DNA of 64,000 bases, from NCBI GenBank assembly GCA_039707465.1, contig CM077644.1, positions 77,584,875 to 77,648,874 on the forward strand, read 5' to 3'. The position numbers and the translations under genes were made by a program. This stretch comes from Rhabdophis nuchalis. Lineage: Eukaryota; Chordata; Lepidosauria; Squamata; Natricidae. The notes under the pieces were generated by a model. It was not told the origin of the DNA. It was given only the letters and a program-made list of their open reading frames with translations, and did not search any database. Below are positions 22,001 to 31,989 of the stretch, piece after piece; position 1 is the first letter of the stretch, and each line of letters starts with the position of its first letter.

Positions 22001-22912
22001 AAATAAAACTAAATTTGAAAGTTTAGTATCTCAAATTATTAAAGATGAAATTGGGTTAAAAGGACTCGTTAGTAAGATATATAAGATTATAAATTTTGAT
22101 GGAAATCCACAAATGGTAATGAAAAGGAACTGGGAGGAAGACCTTAAGATTAAAATATTGGATTTGGATTGGAATGAGAACTGGAAGAGTCGAATCATGA
22201 GAACTTTGTCTATAAGGATTAAAGAGCATAATTTTAAGGTTGTTTGGAAATGGTATTGGACCCCATTAAGATTATCATTGATAGATAAAAAAATGAGCGA
22301 TAAATGTTGGAGATGTAATATGGAAGTGGGAACTTATGAACATATGTGGTATAAATGTGTGAAAATTAAAAAGTTTTGGCAGCAATTAGAAAAAATAATG
22401 GGTGAAATGATGAAAAGAATAATAATATTGAGATCAGAAAATATATTGTTATTGATAATTAATGAACCTGAGTTAACAAAACAGGAGAAAGAATTGATCA
22501 GAATTATGATTATAATGGGTAGGATTGTAATAGCAAGATATTGGAAAATAGAGGTAAATATTAAAATAGAAGAATGGTTCTGTGAAATGTGGAAATTAGC
22601 CTTAAATGATAAAATGACGTGTGATATTAAATTCAGAGAGGGGGTCTATAAAAAAGACATTTTCTGGAAGACTTGGAACCCATTTGTGGACTATGCACTT
22701 GGAACTTTGGATGCCTTGACACCTGTACCCAGGGAACGCGGATTTTGGAGATCTTAAAGACAATTGAAGATATCCAAAGAACCAACTCTTCCTTTCGTTT
22801 TGTATAGCACCGGGTGGATTATTGATTATTGTTAAAAAAAAAAAAAAGTAAATTTTATGTGTAGATGTATAATTTGTTGAAAATTATAATAAAAATAATA
22901 ATTAAAAAAAAA
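19060..22912 (+). mobile_element. L1 LINE, 5'-truncated in the endonuclease domain
   Basis: A 3.85-kb L1 insertion. The 12-base repeat aaaaacatccag occurs at 19048-19059 and again at 22913-22924, after an oligo-A tail, which is the expected target duplication at a TT/AAAA site. The 5' end starts inside the ORF2 endonuclease. The 3' UTR (22758-22912) is short, AT-rich and unlike that of the ORF1-only element at 12555-14540. It was inserted into an older minus-strand CR1 copy. Confidence 0.93.
19062..22757 (+). pseudogene. L1 ORF2 (endonuclease plus reverse transcriptase), broken
   Basis: ORF2 nicks target DNA and reverse-transcribes L1 RNA at the nick. The reading frame enters at DSPDILFLQETH, so the first endonuclease strands are lost. 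The catalytic segments LQETH, AGDFNL, SRIDYIFVS and DSDHAEV remain. A TGA at 19709-19711 interrupts the frame, which continues to 20296 and then shifts. The next frame, open to 22757 (about 830 codons), holds KTPGEDGLPAEFYKEF, LDIFKAFDSV (motif A), GTRQGCPLSP (motif B) and LYADDT (motif C at 21042-21053). The C-terminal zinc-knuckle-like CWRCNMEVGTYEHMWYKC is also present. The sense strand is A-rich, as in other L1s. The truncation, one stop and one frameshift make it non-functional, but the long open RT frame suggests a fairly recent insertion. Confidence 0.92.
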
Positions 22913-23115
22913 AAAAACATCCAGTGATGGAGTGCCCATGATTTCTGGAAGCAAGCTGTTCCATTGGTTAATTGTCCTCACTGTTAGGAAGTTTCTTCTT
23001 AATAACATGTTGCTTTTCTCTTTGATTAGTTTCCAACCATTGTTTTTTGTCCTGCCTTCTGGTGCTTTGGAGAATAATTTGACCCCCTCTTTTTGTGGAA
23101 GAATTACGAGAAAAA

Positions 23116-23605
23116 TCGCAAAACAAAATTATAAAAAAACCTCCTGTGGGTTTATTCTTGAGTGCTCTTGTTCTCTCTTTCACTTCGTAAAACTAGGAGT
23201 AACCTTCTCTTCATTTTGAGAGGCAAACCGATTGATAAGGGTTACATTTATAATCTTTTGCTCTGAGTTTATCATAAGCCACTTTTTCATATGAAAAAGA
23301 TGGCACGCAATTTCCATTGGAAACAAATAACTATATTGTCTGCTTGGAAGTCGTTCAGTAAGCGTTAATTGCTACAGAGGGGTGATCATAACTACTGTCA
23401 AATGGTATTTGTCAGATTTGATTATCATAAGTTCTAGAAAGGAAAGTCAGCATTTCCTTTCAGCGTGCATGTACGATGGTGAATAAAATGTGCCCAAAGT
23501 GAAATGTGAGATGATTCAGACACAGAATGCTCCAAAAGGTCACAGGCATCAGATCAGACATATTAGACATATTAAGACATATTAAATGGGCTGAATTGAA
23601 TAATA
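23116..23605. other. No recognisable feature
   Basis: No supported gene or repeat between the CR1 fragment and the palindromic MITE. Confidence 0.45.
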
Positions 23606-23613
23606 GGGTAGGC

Positions 23614-24429
23614 CAGGGGTCTGCAAAGTCGGCTCTTTTAAGACTGGTGGACTTCAACTCCCAGAGTTCCCCAGCCAGCTATGCTGGCTGGGGAACTCTG
23701 GGAGTTAATAATAATAATAATAATAGCTAAATTTATTGACCGCTCCCTCTCCCCACAGGGACTCGGGGCGGTGCACAGGGAGAATAAAAACAATAAATAT
23801 ACAAAATACATAGCAAATTAAAACAGATTAAATTAATTCCTGTGCTAAAATCCCATTAACTAAAAATCCCCACTAAATATTGATATACATTTAAAAACCC
23901 ATAGAGAGAGAGACTACCCTAGGCCGGCCAGGCGGAAAAGATGAGTCTTCAATTTCAAGCGGAAGGAGCGGAGGTCCGTGGTCGTTCTAATATCGGGGGG
24001 AAGGTCGTTCCAGAGGGCTGGGCCCGCCACAGAGAGAGCCCTTCCCCTGGGCGTCGCCCGCTGACAAAGTCTAGTGGACGGCACCCGGAGAAGTCCCTCT
24101 CTGTGGGAGCGAATCGGCCGTGAGGATGTGTGAGGCAGGATCCGATCCCGCAGGTAGCTAGGTCCCGAGCCATGGAGCGCTTTAAAGATGATAATTAACA
24201 CCTTGAAGCGCACCCGGAAGACGACAGGCAGCCAGTGCAGCTCGCGCAAGAGCGGTGTAATGTGGGTAAACCTAGTGGTTCCCATGATTGCTCGCGCGGC
24301 TGCATTCTGAACTAACTGAAGCCTCCGGGTGCACCTCAAGGGGAGCCCCATGTAGAGAGAGTTACAATAGTCCAGTCGGGATGTCCACCAGTCCACCAGT
24401 CTTAAAAGAGCCGACTTTGCAGACCCCTG
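23614..24429. mobile_element. Palindromic hAT-type MITE interrupted by an L2 LINE
   Basis: The two arms (caggggtctgcaaagtcggc at the left, its inverse at the right) match the intact element at 1825-1964. They are separated by an L2 copy (23707-24382). An exact 8-bp duplication, gggtaggc, flanks the outer element (23606-23613 and 24430-24437). The octamer tccaccag is duplicated at the right LINE junction (24383-24398). Confidence 0.9.
23707..24382 (-). mobile_element. L2-group LINE, 3' fragment inside a palindromic MITE
   Basis: On the minus strand the frame encodes SRLDYCNSLYMGLPLRCTRR, LHWLPVVFRVRFKVL, FKALHGSGPSYLRDRI and RALSVAGPALWNDLPPDI, followed by the 3' UTR, the gtgcaccgccccgagtccc terminus and a short ATT tail. 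The C-terminal frame is open through to the MITE boundary. Confidence 0.92.
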
Positions 24430-24437
24430 GGGTAGGC

Positions 24438-25436
24438 AAACAATAAACATGCCCATGGTGCATAACATGATTTCATTTTAAATGCATTATATAGATTTAG
24501 AGCCAAGGCATATATTGTGCACCATTTTATTCACTAATCAATTCTTGAGTTGTCAGGGCAGAATGTGGGAATCCTCTTTTACTTCTGAGAAAAGTGCAAA
24601 ACGCAAGGATCGTTCTCTTGTTCTTGTTTGTGCTCTTGGTGTCTGCTGTCACTATATTTTGACTGGAGATGAAGCTGGTGGATTTGAGCTTTATTTAGCA
24701 AATCCCTTTCTATCAGAATGTAAAGCTCCTTGTACTTAGCAAGAAAACAAGACAGGGAGCCTCACTTTGAGATGTAAGGGAAGCAGCCAAGGTAGAGTGG
24801 CTTGAGCAAGATGTGTCACACCTAGGAAAGCATAATTTCATTCTGGACTTTGATTGATTCTCTGACAATTAAAAAACAAATTCCTTGTGCTGAATTCAGT
24901 GTGATTTAAGTTTCTATACATAGGCTGCAAAACCCCAAAGCCTTCCTTAAAGGTTTTAGATTATAATCCAAGGGATTTTGCTGTGCATCTTCTTATGTCA
25001 GGACTGTGACCATCCTAAATTCTAGATGACAATTGGGAATAATAGGAGATGGAGCATGTTTTAATGGTATTTCAATATTTTCATTCTGCCTTTCTATTAA
25101 GAACAGGCACCCCTAATAAGGATGATTCATAGAATATTTATAACCTTTGTCTTTCCCTGAAAACTCACTGAGAATGTCAATCATTTATTTATTTCAATAT
25201 TAATATTGACAATATTTACACAATTTGAAGTAATTGCATTTACCAATAAAGCATTTTTCCATAATAATTATTCCAAGATATTTAAGATAATTTAAATATA
25301 AAGATTGCCCCAATTTTCACAGATTTCTATAGATAACATGAAAGTTTATGGGAAGAATACAAAACATTGCTCTGATCTATCCTGATAACTTCCCAAAGAG
25401 TTGTGCTATGTTCTATTGGTGTAGAAAATTCATATT
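24438..25436. other. No recognisable feature
   Basis: Nearly 1 kb of unique-looking AT-rich sequence; only short open frames without recognisable products. Confidence 0.45.
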
Positions 25437-25520
25437 GATTGATTATGTGCCGTCAAATAATTTTCACCTCCTAGCAACCACATAGATAGATATTCTTCAT
25501 GATGACCTTTGTCCTTGGAA
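25437..25520 (+). mobile_element. RTE/BovB-like 3' fragment
   Basis: The run ttgattgattatgtgccgtc ... cctagcaaccacatagatag ... gatgacctttgtcc resembles the 3' end of a squamate RTE-type LINE from memory. It is short and diverged. Confidence 0.4.
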
Positions 25521-25544
25521 GAATCAGATTATCTAGATCTGTTT

Positions 25545-25690
25545 CAAGCGGGCTTCAGGCCAGGATTCAGCACAGAGCAGCCTTGGTCAGACTTGTTGAT
25601 GACCTGTGACCTCAGAGGAATGGAGGTGGTACACTCATCTTGGTTTTCTTGATCTCTCAGTGGATTTTAATACTGTCAATCACAACAGGA
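25545..25690 (+). mobile_element. L2-group LINE reverse transcriptase fragment
   Basis: Two overlapping frames read GFRPGFSTE and then LGFLDLSVDFNTVNH, the region leading into RT motif A of L2-group elements (compare LDLSVAFDTIDH at 56552-56587). There is a frameshift between them and no downstream RT. Confidence 0.6.
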
Positions 25691-25744
25691 GAGGGGAGAA
25701 GAGGAGAGGAGAGGAGGAGGGAGGGAGGGAGGGAGGAAGGAAGG

Positions 25745-25801
25745 AAGCAGAGACCTGGCCAGCAGGAGGCGGAGCATCCCAACATGGCAGCGCCGCAAGT
25801 G
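25745..25801 (+). other. Candidate first exon: ATG followed by a splice donor
   Basis: ATG at 25784 in a fair initiation context (caacATGG) opens MAAPQV and is followed at once by a consensus donor, gtaaga (25802-25807). The flanks are more CpG-containing than most of the window, with an acacgtgc E-box-like site near 25886 and cgtggcaacagg downstream. No downstream exon could be recognised and the product is unknown. It may be coincidence or repeat-derived. Confidence 0.22.
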
Positions 25802-25807
25802 GTAAGA

Positions 25808-26876
25808 TCTTTTTGTTCCATGCGCTTCTGTTTCATCGTTTGCAGGGAAACAGAAGCTCACGAAAGAAACGCCACGGAGATCTGACACGTGCAATGGTGC
25901 GCGTGGCAACAGGGAGGGCTTTGCGTGCCAGAGGTTCTAGGTACTAGTATCTTTTAGAGATGATGAGTCAAAACATTAAATATGTCATGACGACATGGCT
26001 GATGCTATTAAAATGTTTTTCCCCCTGGCACATTAAAGTAAGAAGAAAAATTACACAGCTGGATCAAGGTGTGAAAACGTGTGAGCCTAAGCATTTCTAA
26101 CTTACACAGGTGGAAGCATGATATTGGAATAGCTGAGATTCCCACAAGAGCTTTGCAGAATCACATGACGCGGGGAAAAGAAGGGTGTCCCCTTTCTACT
26201 TTCCTTCCCTTTAAGTGTGTGTATAGAGTCCGTGTGAGTAATGCACAGATCTAAACTTGTGGAATATTTTCTAACGAATTAGTTAAAAGCCAATCAATCA
26301 TGTTCCTGGCGTGCTCGATGGAAACTTCACCGAGTATGCGCTGACATATAATATCCTATCTGTTTTGTAAATGATGCCCTGTGGAACTGTAACAATTTAG
26401 TGACTGAGGAACATCTATCCTACTCAGTGTCTACCAAGGTAAAAGAAATTAACTATGCCAAGGAACAAGCTGAAGCAGGGATGTTTCTTAAAACTCTTAA
26501 CAATATATAGTAACTCAATAGCTCTAATATCGGAGAGGTAGAAGAAACATAGTTAAGGAACCATCAGTTAAAAAGTAACTTAAATGTCAGCGTTGCAAGG
26601 TAAATCAGATAGGAAACATGGCCACATCAGCAAATTCTACGTCAGTGTAGGGCTACATGAACAGAATCTTGCAAGTCTGAAAGTATAAGTCTCCCCCGCT
26701 TCCCTTTTATAGCCCAAGAAATTAGGGAGGGTCTCTCTTGAGGTGCTTGCTCCAACCACCTTCCTGCTCCAGACAAAGTTGCCTTTTATTTGTTCCCTTG
26801 GCTGCATCTCTCTTCTCTCTGTCTCCGAAGGCCATTTACACATACCATTACAACAACACAACCAGTACTTACTTAC
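25808..26876. other. No recognisable feature
   Basis: Unique-looking sequence; no supported gene. Confidence 0.45.
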
Positions 26877-27177
<301 letters not shown>

Positions 27178-27339
27178 ACATTTTTATTTTTGCTTTATCT
27201 CCTTCCCTAAATATTGGATATTATGTCTTAAAGAGCTGCCGTTTGTAAAAAAAAAAAAAAAAAAAAAGCTGGTTTCTCTCCTCTTTCCTTTTTCATTTAC
27301 AGACATTATTGTTTAGTCCCCTTGTTTGCTCTTCTGTGT

Positions 27340-27860
27340 AGCTCTTCTTTTGCTAATTGGGCCCACCATACTTGCTGATGTCGTCAATCCATCTTGTTTT
27401 AGGACTTTTTCATGGATTTTTTTTTTAATCAAGTAGGATCCACTCTGCAACTGCCTTAGTCCACCTGCCATCAGTTCTTCTTGCTATGCGACCAGCCCAT
27501 TTCCATTTCAATTCTTTTACTCTCTTGATGACGTTGCATACTTTCATTTGTTCTCTAATTCATGTGCAGGTCTTTTTATCCTGTCTTCTAATGCCAAGCA
27601 TGTATCTTTCCATGACCCTTTGCACCACTTACAGCAGGGGTGGGCAAACTTTGCAACTTTAAGTCTGAAGGACTTCAGCTCCCAGAATTCTCCAGCCAGC
27701 TTTGCTGGCTGGAGAATTCTGGGAGCTGAAGTCCTTCAGACTTAAAGTTGCAAAGTTTGCCCACCCCTGACTTACAGTTTTTGTATCGATATTGTGAGGT
27801 TAGTGTCCATGTTTCACTGGCATATTATATCTTTCTAAGGCTTGAAATATAGATTAGAAA
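27340..27860 (-). mobile_element. RTE-clade (BovB-like) LINE C-terminal fragment
   Basis: The minus-strand frame reads QRVMERYMLGIRRQDK, IREQMKVCNVIKRVKEL, then WKWAGRIARRTDGRWTKA, the characteristic C-terminal region of RTE/BovB ORF2. Stops and a frameshift break it. A palindromic MITE (27635-27769) splits it. Confidence 0.75.
27635..27769. mobile_element. Perfectly palindromic 135-bp hAT-type MITE
   Basis: Two 66-base arms with no mismatch that I can see surround a 3-base loop (ttt). The terminus is caggggtgggc. An exact 8-bp duplication acttacag flanks it (27627-27634 and 27770-27777). Inserted in an RTE fragment. Confidence 0.95.
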
Positions 27861-28074
27861 CTCATGAAGAAACAAAGATGAGGGACTAAAACTAAAGTGG
27901 AACTATAAATAGATACTTAGAAGTGTCCCAACTTTTAACAAGAAACCTAGTGTGCACATTTGTGGGTTGTTTCTTCTTTTCCTATGAGGTGGCTAAAATA
28001 AATTGGGATTTAAGACTATTGTTGAGGATGGGAGACTGGACCTATGGCTCTTAACAAACCCAGTCTTATGGTAG

Positions 28075-28275
28075 CTTATGTGGTTAGGACACTGAGTCAG
28101 AAGACCATTGATAGGCCGACAGGTGGCCAGTTCAAAACTTGAGAGTGGGAGTCAGGTGACGGAATGAGTTCCCTTCAATTTGTTCCAGCTCCTGCTAACC
28201 TAGCAATTGGAAAGCATGCAAATGCAAGTAGATAAATAGGTACCACTTCAGTGGGAAAATAACAGGGACATGAAA
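28075..28275 (+). mobile_element. Sauria-type tRNA SINE, truncated
   Basis: A tRNA-like head (tgtggttaggacactgagtc, box-B-like ccagttcaaaac) is followed by agctcctgctaacctagcaa and gtagataaataggtaccact, the body also seen at 59686-60000. The 3' part is lost or diverged. Confidence 0.65.
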
Positions 28276-28546
28276 GGAAGCAATGATGATGTCACCAACT
28301 AATTCTTCAAGCCAGAAACCCCTTGGAAGGGGCTTCTGACATCAGTGCAGCAGCATCAGACACAACCATCCAACTAATATTGTGAAAAGGGATTTTTGTA
28401 ATATTTGGACTTTTCTTTTTCAGAAACATTGTCCAACATCCTTTTGTAATTTAATGAACATGTCTAATTATGTATGAAGTTTCCCCCCCCCCCCAAAGTG
28501 TAGCTATTTTCATGTAAGAGTTCAACACCTATTTTTTAATTAAGAC

Positions 28547-28994
28547 TGTCAGCCTCCGCTTTCCTGTTCGCTCTGGCTGCCATATGAAACGGGGAGGGAG
28601 GGGCTTTGCATTTGGGTTATTGGGACTGTATGGTGCAGGAGGGTGAGTTGCAGAAGGAAGTACTCTGGTGCCATCTACTGTTACCATCTACTTCGCGTGC
28701 CAGTGGTTGGGTCATCTTATGGTCAAGGTCAACGGTCTTACATGCCAACCTGATGATGCTTTTTGAAGATGAAGCCACATGACACCTAGGGGCTTTACAC
28801 ATTGGACCATGGAAGGGGGTTATTGGGGGAAGGGGGTTGGACATATATTGATATGTATGCTTTCGCGCCTAAATGCCTTAGACCTTGCTTAGCATCTATG
28901 CTATTCATTCCTTAACCAGTAAAAGTACTTTTAATTCCACTAAAAATGGAGTCAAGAGGTTTCTTTCTTGGTTATCGATGAAGCAGACCTGACA
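28547..28994. mobile_element. Probable solo LTR, 448 bp
   Basis: Begins tgtcag and ends ctgaca, giving TG...CA ends with a 6-base inverted repeat. Flanking 5-mers aagac and tagac match at four of five bases. A taaaagtacttttaattcc segment near the right end could be the polyadenylation region. There is no adjacent retroviral coding sequence. The call depends mainly on the ends. Confidence 0.5.
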
Positions 28995-29078
28995 TAGACA
29001 ATAGATATGTATTAACCCTAAAATTAGATGTATTTCTTATTTAAATTAATTAACAACAATGAAATATTGTAGATTCCA

Positions 29079-29471
29079 ACAGATATCCCCCCCCCCCAGA
29101 CCTGATTATAAGAAGGAAAATCTATGAATGTGCAGAAATGGATAGATTATCTATGGAAATGAAGGAGAGGGAAGAAACCGAGTATTATCAAATTTGGAAT
29201 TAGATGGTATTCCTGGCTTGTGAGTAAATGTAAAACTTAAGGTATAAACTTTTTATACTTTTTATATTATAAAAAGTATAATATAGAGAGAGTATTTAAA
29301 TAAAGATATAACTTAGGATAGATATAGAGATAGAATTGCTTGTAAATAGGATTATTACAGAAATATGTATACTGATATGGAAAAGCTGTTACAAGTGAAA
29401 TGTGTGTTTTGTGCTTTGTTTTTTAAATGTTGGAAAATGTAATAAATACTATTTTTTTTTTAAAAAAAAAA
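29079..29471 (+). mobile_element. L1 3' fragment, strongly 5'-truncated
   Basis: An 18-base flanking repeat (gaaatattgtagattcca at 29061-29078, one mismatch at 29472-29489) brackets an AT-rich segment that ends aataaatactattttttttt plus an A-run. The first codons (MEMKEREETEYYQIW) look like the end of an L1 ORF2. Confidence 0.75.
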
Positions 29472-29492
29472 GAAATGTTGTAGATTCCATGG

Positions 29493-30043
29493 AAGCAATG
29501 TTTCAAACTTGTTTCACTAAAGTATTTTCCTTTAATACTGTTTAAACAACTAATCCTGGTTTAAATAACAATTTTTCCCCATCAAGTTTTTTATTTTATA
29601 TTATTTATACATATCAATGCATGAATGGTGTGGTACCTGGATATCATGCATTTTAATACAATTAGACATAATATTATTACTCATAGTTATTACATTTCAT
29701 TTTCATTGTTTATTATTTTTTACACATACCTTATACTACTGCCCTTCAGTTTCTAAACCTCCTTCTTGTTCTTTCATATATCTTAATTTATTAATAAATA
29801 TGTATATACTATTATTATCCTCTTATTTCTATCTCTATTTTAAAAACCCCTCCCAATATCACTGTAATATTCAGACGTTTCTTTTCTATTTTCCATCTTT
29901 CACCTGTTTTATTATACATATTTCCCTTATTTAGCTCTTCACAACTTTCATTACCCAAAGCAATGTTTCAAACTTGCTTCACTAAAGTATTTTCCTTTAC
30001 TACTGTTTAAGCAACTCATCCTGGTTTCAGCTTTAAATAACAA
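29493..30043. repeat. Direct repeats of about 80 bp flanking a 390-bp AT-rich insert
   Basis: The sequence from aagcaatgtttcaaacttg to ctggtt...taaataacaa occurs at 29493-29571 and again at 29958-30043, with a few substitutions and a 7-base difference. The intervening AT-rich block starts tttttccccatcaagttttt. Read on the minus strand it ends in aaaaaacttgatgggg, so it could be an L1-like insertion with an unusually long target duplication. Confidence 0.7.
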
Positions 30044-30293
30044 AATCTTAAGTATGATTCCCATAGTGCACCATTATGCAAAATAATCTTCCTTTCTTGT
30101 TGGCTCTCTTGGAAAGTCCAGTTAGGAAGTTCTTTTCATGTTTTTGAGGGAGAGGGAGAGGGAGGGAGAGGGGCAGGGCATTTCTATTGTTAAAGATCTT
30201 GCATTTCTCAAAGCTTCTTTGCTTCTAACAGGCGTCTAGATTTCTTCAACGTGTGTACGCTTATCCTACTAAAATGCCTTCTGTTCTTTAATT

Positions 30294-31359
30294 CAGGAGT
30301 CCCCAACCTTTTTTTCACCAGGGACCGGTTTCATTTTAAAGAAAATTCTGCGGACCGGCTGAGGGGCTCAGCAGTCATGTGACTGGGTGGGCGTGGCCAA
30401 CTTTGAAAATGTGAAACTCACTGAACAATGATCTTGGTTAGCAACCAAACTTTTGGCCTCAACTGTGGTCATAAGTTCTTTCTTTCTTTCTCTCTCTCTC
30501 TTTCTTTCTCTTACTTTGTCTCTGTCTCTCTTTCTCTCTCTCGCTATTTCTTTCTTTCTCTTTCCCTTTCTCTCTATTTCTTTCTCTTTCCCTCTTTCTG
30601 TATCTTTTCCTGTCTCTTTCCTTTCTGTCTCTTTCTCTCTGTCTTTCTCTCTCCCACTTTTTTCTTTCTTTCTCTCTTTGTGTCTCTCCTTCATCCGCCC
30701 ATTTCTGTCACTCTTTGTGTGTGTGTGTGCGTGTGTCTGTCTGTCTTGCATTCATTCAATCACTCCTTCTGTGTCTCTTGTCTATCTTTCTCTCCCTCCC
30801 TCCCTCTGTCTCTCTATGTGTGTCTGTCGTCGTCATCGTCGTCCCGTCCCCCCACCCCCAGCCTCCTCATCCCGCCTGCCACGCTTGGTCGCTCGTTCGC
30901 TCATTCAGGCTCCGTGGCTGGATAGGTGCCGGGCTGGAGAGGAGGAGGAGGGAGGGGGGCAGCCCATTGGGCAGACCGCACGGGAGAACGCAGGGGGATG
31001 GTGGGGGCTCTTCCTCCACCCTCGTCGACGGAGGGACTCCTGTGCGCCGCCGGAGCAACCCGCCAGTTCTCTCCCCAGCCCGCAGAGCCTCCGCAGTCCC
31101 TGGAAGAAAATGAGTGGCCGGCATGCCAGCAGGGGAGGGAATCGGTGGCCGGTCCGGCGGCGTCCAGGAATCCTTCCGTCGACGAGGGTGGAGGAAGAGG
31201 CACACTCCAACGGCGCGAACAGCCGCGCCTGCGTTCTCCCGCGCGCTGTGCTCAGGGGGCTGCCTCCTCCTCCCTCCTCCTCCTCTCTAGCCCTGCGGCC
31301 CGGCTCCCATCCAGCCACGGACCGGCACCGGTCCGCGGCCCGGGGGTTGGGGACCTCTG
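30294..31359. mobile_element. Large non-autonomous hAT-type element, 1066 bp
   Basis: The termini are caggagtccccaacc and ggttggggacctctg, with an exact 8-bp duplication ctttaatt (30286-30293 and 31360-31367). The left third shares gtgactgggtgggcgtggcc and the cttggttagcaacc module with other MITEs. A 300-base CT-rich tract (30474-30800) and a GC-rich right third follow. The long frames across it, including one of 308 codons at 30453-31379, are low-complexity translations in several frames and not genes. Confidence 0.9.
31002..31205. repeat. GC-rich inverted repeat inside the hAT element
   Basis: ctcttcctccaccctcgtcg with the following gacggaggga near 31007 pairs with cgacgagggtggaggaagag near 31177; the arms extend about 50 bases with several mismatches. 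The spacer is about 100 bases. Confidence 0.8.
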
Positions 31360-31639
31360 CTTTAATTAATTTGAAATAAGGCCCTTAACTTTCTGTTGAA
31401 TAAGAGGTTGTTATGTAGAGAGTCCTTATTAAATCAAGTGTTCCACCAAGAGACTTTTGAATGGGTTGAGAAGAAATTAAAAGAAAAATCAAAGAATTGT
31501 GGCAGGAACTGGGTCTGCTATGTTAAAGAATTACAAGGACATAGAATTACAAGCACTATATTTATTTTGTAATTCACTGAGTGTGCTTCAAAATGATAAA
31601 CTTTGAAACTTTCTACATTTGCATTTTTTATTTTTATTT

Positions 31640-31798
31640 TATGCCTTTGTCAGTGTTGATTTCTGGAAACTGCCTGGACTAGGTTTTTCAAATGTGGTTT
31701 GCCATTGTCTTCTTTTGGGGGCTGAGAAAGAACGATTGGTCCAAGTTACCCAGCCGGCTTTATATCTCAAATGGGACTAGAACTCACAATCTTCTGGT
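31640..31798 (-). mobile_element. tRNA-derived SINE fragment, minus strand
   Basis: It contains ggtttgccattgtcttcttt, gggggctgagaaagaacga and gggactagaactcacaatct, the body and box-B side of the SINE family at 3478-3695. The tRNA head is cut at the CT-rich tract. Confidence 0.55.
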
Positions 31799-31817
31799 AA
31801 AATTCCACATATGAGAT

Positions 31818-31966
31818 AATCTCTCTCGCTCTCCCTCTCCCTTCCTCCCTCCCTCTCTCTCTCCTCCCCCCTCTCCCTCCCACCCTCCCTCCTTCTCCCC
31901 CCTCTCTCCCTCCCTCTCCCTCCCTCTTCCTCTTCCCCCTCTCTCCCTCCCTCTCCCCCTTTCTCT
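31818..31966. repeat. (CTCCC)n-type polypyrimidine tract
   Basis: About 150 bases of imperfect ctccctccctct repeats. Confidence 0.93.
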
Positions 31967-31989
31967 ACAACTGCCAGCCTCTCCAATTT

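Larger units (their letters stand above)
18701..23115 (-). mobile_element. CR1 LINE 3' fragment split by a MITE and an L1
   Basis: Minus-strand CR1 sequence lies in three blocks: 18701-18806 (3' UTR, ggaccttggaggtcttctat, with a TGAA-type tail), 19033-19059, and 22925-23115 (C-terminal coding region, ccaaccattgttttttgtcc). Joining the blocks across the two insertions restores the usual CR1 order, so this copy predates both the MITE at 18807-19032 and the L1 at 19060-22912. Confidence 0.85.

Noticed and set aside
30453..31379. 308-codon plus-strand frame and several antisense frames
   Set aside because: They span a CT-rich tract and the GC-rich interior of a non-autonomous hAT element bounded by an exact target duplication; no domain is recognisable.
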